From the NCBI GenBank assembly GCA_041738285.1, contig JBGSQB010000222.1, positions 1-37,359 of the forward strand: a DNA stretch of 37,359 nucleotides, in the 5' to 3' direction. The notes under the pieces were generated by a model, which saw only the letters and a program-made list of their open reading frames with translations, was not told the DNA's origin and made no database searches. Every line of letters starts with the position of its first letter. Within the stretch, counting starts at the first letter, position 1. The position numbers and the translations under genes are program-made. This DNA is from SZUA-521 sp041738285. GTDB taxonomy: Bacteria > Pseudomonadota > Gammaproteobacteria > Pseudomonadales > Azotimanducaceae. Of the stretch, positions 33,268-37,359 are shown piece after piece.

Positions 33268-34019
33268 GGCACTGCTCCTTCTGTGGGAGCGGCGAAATTC
33301 GCGGGCAAGCCCGCTCCCACTGCGGAGTGCGCGTAACCGATCTGCATGTAGGCGGCGAGGGTTGCAAGACCAAGTGCGAGAAAGAATCCAGTGAGCAGCC
33401 ACTTGCCGGCCTTCAAGCGCGCGCGAGTCACGCGCGCATCCCTGCCCTCGAATACGCCCCACTTAACCGCCAGTCGATACAGGCCGACGCCGCCATGCAC
33501 CTCGACCGCAAACAGCAAGACCAGATACAGCGGCCACCAATGCCCTGACCAGACGCGGTCAGCCGATTGATACGGCCCGATGCCACCCGGGTTCATCAGC
33601 ATCTGATTCAAATGCGCGATGCCGAGCACGAGCACCACGAAGCCAGTGACCACCTGCCACCACCAGGCATGGGTGTCGTCGTGTCTGAGGGTTACGCGAT
33701 GCACCTGCAGTGCACGCCATTGGCGGTAGTCGTGCGGGGCCTTGCGCATCGCCAGCACGCCATGCAGCAGAAACAACGCAACTACGATCGCAACAATCGC
33801 AGCGACGATCTCGGGATGCGATTCACCGAAGACGTAGTAGCCCTCGAAGAAGCGCGTCACGGTCCACATCGCCTGTTTCCCGAGCAGAATCGACGAGACG
33901 AACAGCATGTGCGCCCACATGAACAGCGCAAGCAGCAGGCCACTCACGCTTTGGGCAATGTCCAGACGTGCCGGCCAGCGGCTCACTTGTCGTCTCTTGA
34001 GTGCCGCCAACGCAGTCAA
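33264..34019 (-). CDS. frdC: Dihaem cytochrome b subunit of fumarate reductase (B-type)
   Basis: 251 aa with five transmembrane helices. His37, His86, His136 and His175 fall at a constant offset of seven from the four haem ligands of Wolinella succinogenes FrdC (44, 93, 143, 182). Glu59 and Glu173 fall at the same offset from its Glu66 (quinol oxidation) and Glu180 (E-pathway proton transfer). This marks a B-type, menaquinone-reactive enzyme. The last about 20 codons (after YMQIGYAH) are encoded by a REP element, so the native C-terminus has been replaced or extended. First gene of frdCAB. Confidence 0.93.
   Translation of the reverse strand: MTALAALKRRQVSRWPARLDIAQSVSGLLLALFMWAHMLFVSSILLGKQAMWTVTRFFEGYYVFGESHPEIVAAIVAIVVALFLLHGVLAMRKAPHDYRQWRALQVHRVTLRHDDTHAWWWQVVTGFVVLVLGIAHLNQMLMNPGGIGPYQSADRVWSGHWWPLYLVLLFAVEVHGGVGLYRLAVKWGVFEGRDARVTRARLKAGKWLLTGFFLALGLATLAAYMQIGYAHSAVGAGLPANFAAPTEGAVP
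33283..33320. repeat. REP element inside the 3' end of frdC
   Basis: GTGGGAGCGG (33283-33292) and CCGCTCCCAC (33311-33320) form a 10-bp stem around GCGGGC/GCCCGC. This is the REP type common in Pseudomonas and relatives. Read in the frdC frame it gives SAVGAGLPANFAAPTE, a known tail seen when such REPs enter coding ends. Confidence 0.85.
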
Positions 34020-34075
34020 ACCACCACCTTGAACGCATCGCCCAAAATTGGATCAGGGCGCGCGATCGCCTCGGA

Positions 34076-34102
34076 TGCAACTATGGAAATCACCTAGTTG
34101 CA
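34076..34102. promoter_or_regulatory. Perfect inverted repeat between frdCAB and mtrAB operons (candidate operator)
   Basis: TGCAACTA (34076-34083) and TAGTTGCA (34095-34102) are exact inverted copies around an 11-nt AT-richer spacer. The repeat lies in the middle of the 107-bp divergent region, 24 bp before the cytochrome start and 57 bp before frdC. No FNR (TTGAT-N4-ATCAA) or CRP box is visible here. A dimeric regulator could bind it and act on both operons. Confidence 0.45.
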
Positions 34103-34126
34103 AACGGCGCAGAGCAATACTAAGTC

Positions 34127-35056
34127 GTGCGAACATGGTGGTTGAAACTGGGGCGAGGTATTGCTTTGCACACAGTCCGGCGGATCGCTGCCGTTGCACT
34201 GACAGCTCTTTGGTTCCTCGCCGCCCACGCCGCCGAGGACGATCGCACGTGCCTGCGATGCCACAACATCAAGAACTGGCCGCAGGTGCATGAGATTTTC
34301 GCGACACCGCACGGCGTTGCGAGCGACGCGCGCACACCGCAAGCAAGCTCCGGCTGCGCCAGCTGTCATGGCGATGGCAGCGAGCATCGGCGCAAATCCA
34401 AAGAGTTGCCGCCCGAGATCAACTTCGGACCGCGGTACGTCTCTGCGCCGGAAGTACAGAGCACTGCCTGTCTGGGGTGTCACGCGGCCGCCATGCCGCA
34501 CTGGCAGGGTGGCACACATGCGGTGGAAGACCTCACGTGTACCGCGTGTCACAGCATTCATACTAAAGACACACCGGTGCTCGCGCGCGCCAGCCAGGCT
34601 GGCATCTGCTACGACTGTCACCGCGATGTGCGCGCCGATGTGCGCCTGCCGAGTCGTCACCCGATCAGCGAAGGTGAACTGGCCTGTACGGATTGTCACA
34701 ACCCCCACGGTACGCTGAAGCCCGCGGACCTCACGGCAGTCAGCCCTACCGAGGCTTGCCTGTCCTGTCATCAGGAGCTGCGCGGGCCTTTTCTGTTCGA
34801 TCATCCGCCGGCCAGCGATGACTGCAGTACGTGTCATCTGCCTCACGGCTCGGTGCACGAACCGCTCCTCATCGCGCGCGGCCCACAGCTCTGCCAGGAC
34901 TGTCATCTGGCTGCGTTTCACCCGAGCGATCTCAACGCGGGCAGCGGCTTGCCTTCGGGCATGCCGAACCCATCGCTGCTTGGCCGCAACTGCATGAACT
35001 GCCATCCGAAGGTGCACGGCACCAACCATCCGTCAGGTGCGAGGTTGACGCGATGA
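34127..35056 (+). CDS. Periplasmic decahaem c-type cytochrome, MtrA/DmsE family
   Basis: 309 aa from GTG 34127 with a signal peptide (IAAVALTALWFLAAHA). Ten CXXCH haem motifs begin at residues 42, 77, 115, 138, 161, 187, 211, 233, 256 and 289, the number and spacing of MtrA, DmsE and PioA. These proteins thread an outer-membrane barrel and carry electrons between periplasm and cell surface. Length is close to MtrA (333 aa) and well short of PioA, whose N-terminus is extended. It overlaps the barrel gene by 4 bp (ATGA). No ATG start is available in frame; the ribosome-binding site is poor. Confidence 0.93.
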   Translation: MRTWWLKLGRGIALHTVRRIAAVALTALWFLAAHAAEDDRTCLRCHNIKNWPQVHEIFATPHGVASDARTPQASSGCASCHGDGSEHRRKSKELPPEINFGPRYVSAPEVQSTACLGCHAAAMPHWQGGTHAVEDLTCTACHSIHTKDTPVLARASQAGICYDCHRDVRADVRLPSRHPISEGELACTDCHNPHGTLKPADLTAVSPTEACLSCHQELRGPFLFDHPPASDDCSTCHLPHGSVHEPLLIARGPQLCQDCHLAAFHPSDLNAGSGLPSGMPNPSLLGRNCMNCHPKVHGTNHPSGARLTR

Positions 35057-37251
35057 GCCGTCTGGGGTTTCTCATCGTCGGCATCGGGATCACGAGCGGC
35101 GCTGGCGCGGCCGAGCAGAGCGTGACCCTCGATCTGACCTATCACGGCGAAGATGCGCCGCACTTCGGGCAGTACAACGATCGCGGCGACGATGGTGCTC
35201 ACCTGATCGGCGCGCTGGACTTACGCGGTGTCTTGCCGTGGGGAGTCGACAACGCGGGCGCCTGGTATGTCGACGCCAAGAACCTCGGCCTCGGCACCTA
35301 CGATGCTACGCTCGGCTTCGCCCAGCAGGGTCGCTACGAACTCGACCTCACGCTCGACGGACTACGGCAGTTCAAAGGTGGCGATGCGCGCACGCCGTTC
35401 ACCGGGGAAGATTCGCTCATCCTGCCAGACGGTTGGATCGCAGGGTCGACCACCGCCGACATGATGGCGTTGCCGGATTCTCTGCGGCGGTTCGATCAAC
35501 GCAAGAACCGAGACATCGTGCGTTTGGATGCGATGTATCTGTTTGGCCCACGCTGGCATGTAGAAGCGGGCTTCAAACGCGAGGACAAGTCGGGCACGCA
35601 GGCGCTCGGCGGCGCCATGTTCGTGGATGCATCGCGCGGCAGCGCAGCGCTGCTGCCCGCGCCCATCGACTACACCACCCATGACTTCACGACTGCGCTA
35701 CGCTACGGCACCCAGCGCTTCAGTACGTCCGTCTCCTATCTATACACGCGCTTCGAGAACGGTCATCGGATGCTCGCCTGGGACAACCCATACGCGGGCG
35801 TTGTCGACCCCGTGGCCGACTACCCCGGTGGACGCGGTGCGCTGAGTCTCGCCCCCGACTATGACCGTCAGCAACTCAGGATCGATGGCGCGCTGACGCC
35901 GCTGGCCGGGCTGAACGTGCAGTGGGACGGCGCCTGGTCATCGACCCAGCAGGACGATCGGTTTCTGCCGTACACCATCAATGAGTCGCTGACGGTGGCT
36001 GTGCCACTGCCGCGCACGTCGCTCGACGGCGAACTGATCACGCGCTCGACCGATGTGCGCGTCAACTACCAACCGCGCATGGCGGCCCTGCGCAAGCTTT
36101 CCTTGCGCGGGTCATATCACTACGACGAGCGCGACTACGACAAGTCGCGCGACGCATATCAGTACGTGCGGGGCGATGGCGCCGATCAACCCGAGGCAGC
36201 GCTTTCGATCTATGCCAACAGCTACGATCGACAGCGGGAGGGGTTTGACGTGGGCGCCGACTATCGGCTGCCGTGGTGGCGCAGCAAGTTGAGCTTGGAA
36301 TACGAGTATCAAGACACCGAGCGCCGCAACGTCGCGGTCGAACAGACCCAGACCGACACCTATCGCGCCGTGCTGCGCGCAACGCCCATCACAGCGGTAG
36401 GTGCGCGTCTTGGCTGGTCGTTCAGCGACCGCCGGGCGTCGACTTACGACTGGGATCAGTCTTACTTCTCCCGCCGCACCGCGGAGTTCATCAACCTGGT
36501 GCCCGATGATCAGCGCTTCGACAATCATCCGGCTTTGCGTCAATACAACCTCGCCAACGCCGAGATCGATGCGATCGAGCTCAATCTGTCGTACGCGGGC
36601 CTCGAAGCGTGGTACTTCGCTGCCGACTTCGAGTGGCGGGAACTCAACTACGATCGCAGTGCGTTCGGACTCATTCGCACCGAGACGTGGCGCTACGGCG
36701 GGGATGTGCAATTCACGCCGGTGGATCATGTCACCGCGTTTCTCTATGCCTCTTTCACCCGCTACGACTCCGACGCCGAGGGCCGGTCGTTTGCAGGCGG
36801 CATCGAAAAGCCGGCCAATCGCGTTGTGCCGCCTCTGCCTCAAGGTAGCGATCCCGCGCGCAACTGGGGCGTTGCGACCGACGATGACGTGTGCGTGGTC
36901 GGCGCCGGGGTGACCTGGCACTACTCCGAGCGACTCGATCTCGAGGGTAGTTTCACCACCGTCACCACGCAGTCCGGCAACTCATTCACCAGCGGCGGTT
37001 CGCCTTTCCTCTTTCCCACTTCGCTGCCCGACGTCGAAACGCGGATGGCCGAAGTGAAGCTCTCGGCGAACTATTCGCTGCGCGCCAACACGCGCCTCGC
37101 GCTTTCCTATCAGTACTTCCGCTACGACGAGGACGACTGGGCCCTGGATGCCGTCGCGCCGACGACGCTGCCAAACGTGTTGACCCTCGGTGATCGCGCG
37201 GACAACGAAGCCATCAACGTGATCGGATTATCGGTGCACCATGGGTTTTGA
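35053..37251 (+). CDS. MtrB/PioB-family decahaem-associated outer-membrane beta-barrel
   Basis: 732 aa from ATG 35053 with a signal peptide (FLIVGIGITSGAGAAE). The body is a succession of alternating strands (for example VRLDAMYLFGPRWHVEAGFKR, LRIDGALTPLAGLNVQWDGAW, TRLALSYQYFRYDEDDW) and ends with Phe, as outer-membrane barrels do. Length fits MtrB (about 700 aa). It would sheath the decahaem cytochrome across the outer membrane. The CXXC found near the N-terminus of Shewanella MtrB is absent; the only Cys is in DDDVCVVGAG near residue 615. Overlaps the following lipoprotein gene by 11 bp. Confidence 0.9.
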   Translation: MSRLGFLIVGIGITSGAGAAEQSVTLDLTYHGEDAPHFGQYNDRGDDGAHLIGALDLRGVLPWGVDNAGAWYVDAKNLGLGTYDATLGFAQQGRYELDLTLDGLRQFKGGDARTPFTGEDSLILPDGWIAGSTTADMMALPDSLRRFDQRKNRDIVRLDAMYLFGPRWHVEAGFKREDKSGTQALGGAMFVDASRGSAALLPAPIDYTTHDFTTALRYGTQRFSTSVSYLYTRFENGHRMLAWDNPYAGVVDPVADYPGGRGALSLAPDYDRQQLRIDGALTPLAGLNVQWDGAWSSTQQDDRFLPYTINESLTVAVPLPRTSLDGELITRSTDVRVNYQPRMAALRKLSLRGSYHYDERDYDKSRDAYQYVRGDGADQPEAALSIYANSYDRQREGFDVGADYRLPWWRSKLSLEYEYQDTERRNVAVEQTQTDTYRAVLRATPITAVGARLGWSFSDRRASTYDWDQSYFSRRTAEFINLVPDDQRFDNHPALRQYNLANAEIDAIELNLSYAGLEAWYFAADFEWRELNYDRSAFGLIRTETWRYGGDVQFTPVDHVTAFLYASFTRYDSDAEGRSFAGGIEKPANRVVPPLPQGSDPARNWGVATDDDVCVVGAGVTWHYSERLDLEGSFTTVTTQSGNSFTSGGSPFLFPTSLPDVETRMAEVKLSANYSLRANTRLALSYQYFRYDEDDWALDAVAPTTLPNVLTLGDRADNEAINVIGLSVHHGF

Positions 37252-37359
37252 ACGATTCGCCATCGCCTGCCTTGCCGCAATTGCGCTCTCTGCCTGCGGC
37301 GGTGGCGGCGGCGGCAATGCAGCCTCGGGTGTGCAGCCGGGACCGCCGCCGCCCGGCAC
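37241..37359 (+). CDS. Lipoprotein N-terminus, partial; possible extracellular MtrC/OmcA-type cytochrome
   Basis: 39 codons to the window edge. MGFERFAIACLAAIALSAC is a lipoprotein signal with lipobox LSAC (Cys19), followed by six Gly and a PGPPPPG linker. Surface multihaem lipoproteins often start this way, and the gene behind mtrAB is usually mtrC or an extracellular reductase subunit. No CXXCH is visible yet, so identity is inferred from position. The start overlaps the barrel gene by 11 bp, indicating coupled translation. Confidence 0.6.
   Translation, partial: MGFERFAIACLAAIALSACGGGGGGNAASGVQPGPPPPG

Noticed and set aside
33264..33330. FrdC C-terminal tail as a conserved functional extension
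   Set aside because: The tail is fully explained by translation of a REP element, so conservation is not expected.
1..37359. CRISPR arrays, tRNA or rRNA genes, phage genes, complete IS elements
   Set aside because: None found by eye in the intergenic gaps; no regularly spaced repeats, cloverleaf-like segments or transposase frames.

Overview
The window reads as a high-GC (by eye about 60-65%) gammaproteobacterial chromosome segment with about 40 genes and almost no spare DNA. The first half follows a gene order I know from Pseudomonas: lptD divergent from amgK-murU, then rpe-gph-trpE, trpGDC, and a Vfr-type cAMP receptor protein. The Vfr-like sequence and the AmgK/MurU cell-wall salvage pair support a member of or near the Pseudomonadales/Xanthomonadales. 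I cannot name genus or species. I see no tRNA, rRNA, CRISPR array, prophage or complete insertion sequence.

Layout. 1-2543: start of lptD (minus), amgK-murU and a DjlA-like J-domain protein. 2515-4031: a minus pair, DUF2238 membrane protein then DUF3530. 4067-7104: rpe, gph, trpE. 7198-10961: a DUF3108 exported protein, then a minus operon of hotdog thioesterase, sulfatase and MFS transporter. 11050-14407: three membrane proteins (DUF6524, TrkH potassium transporter, CNNM/CorC-type). 14509-18304: a probable Trp leader peptide, trpGDC, an exported SRPBCC protein and a small P-loop ATPase. 18304-18724: a cluster of repeats, a terminator and a MITE-like element that ends at the crp stop codon. 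18725-22636: crp (minus) divergent from an HlyD/ABC-ATPase/ABC-2 export operon, with a perfect CRP-box sequence between them. 22643-30372: accessory metabolism (PPOX-fold protein, two alpha/beta hydrolases, crotonase, LLM flavin enzyme, SnoaL-like protein, MBL-fold hydrolase, atypical SDR), including one visibly less GC-rich hydrolase flanked by a diverged direct repeat.

The most interesting part is 30528-37359. A dihaem, Wolinella-type fumarate reductase/succinate dehydrogenase (frdCAB, minus) is divergently arranged from an outer-membrane electron conduit (plus): an MtrA/DmsE-type periplasmic decahaem cytochrome, an MtrB/PioB-type beta-barrel, and the first 39 codons of a lipoprotein in the place where an extracellular MtrC/OmcA-type cytochrome or reductase would be. 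The two operons share a 107-bp intergenic region holding a perfect 8-bp-arm inverted repeat. The arrangement suggests that fumarate/succinate-quinone chemistry in the inner membrane is regulated or coupled with electron transfer to or from the cell exterior. That link is inferred from gene order only.

Smaller points: tryptophan genes are split into trpE and trpGDC, each preceded by a short ORF with Trp codons just before its stop; a REP element has been built into the 3' end of frdC; and the crp stop codon lies inside the target-site duplication of the MITE-like element.
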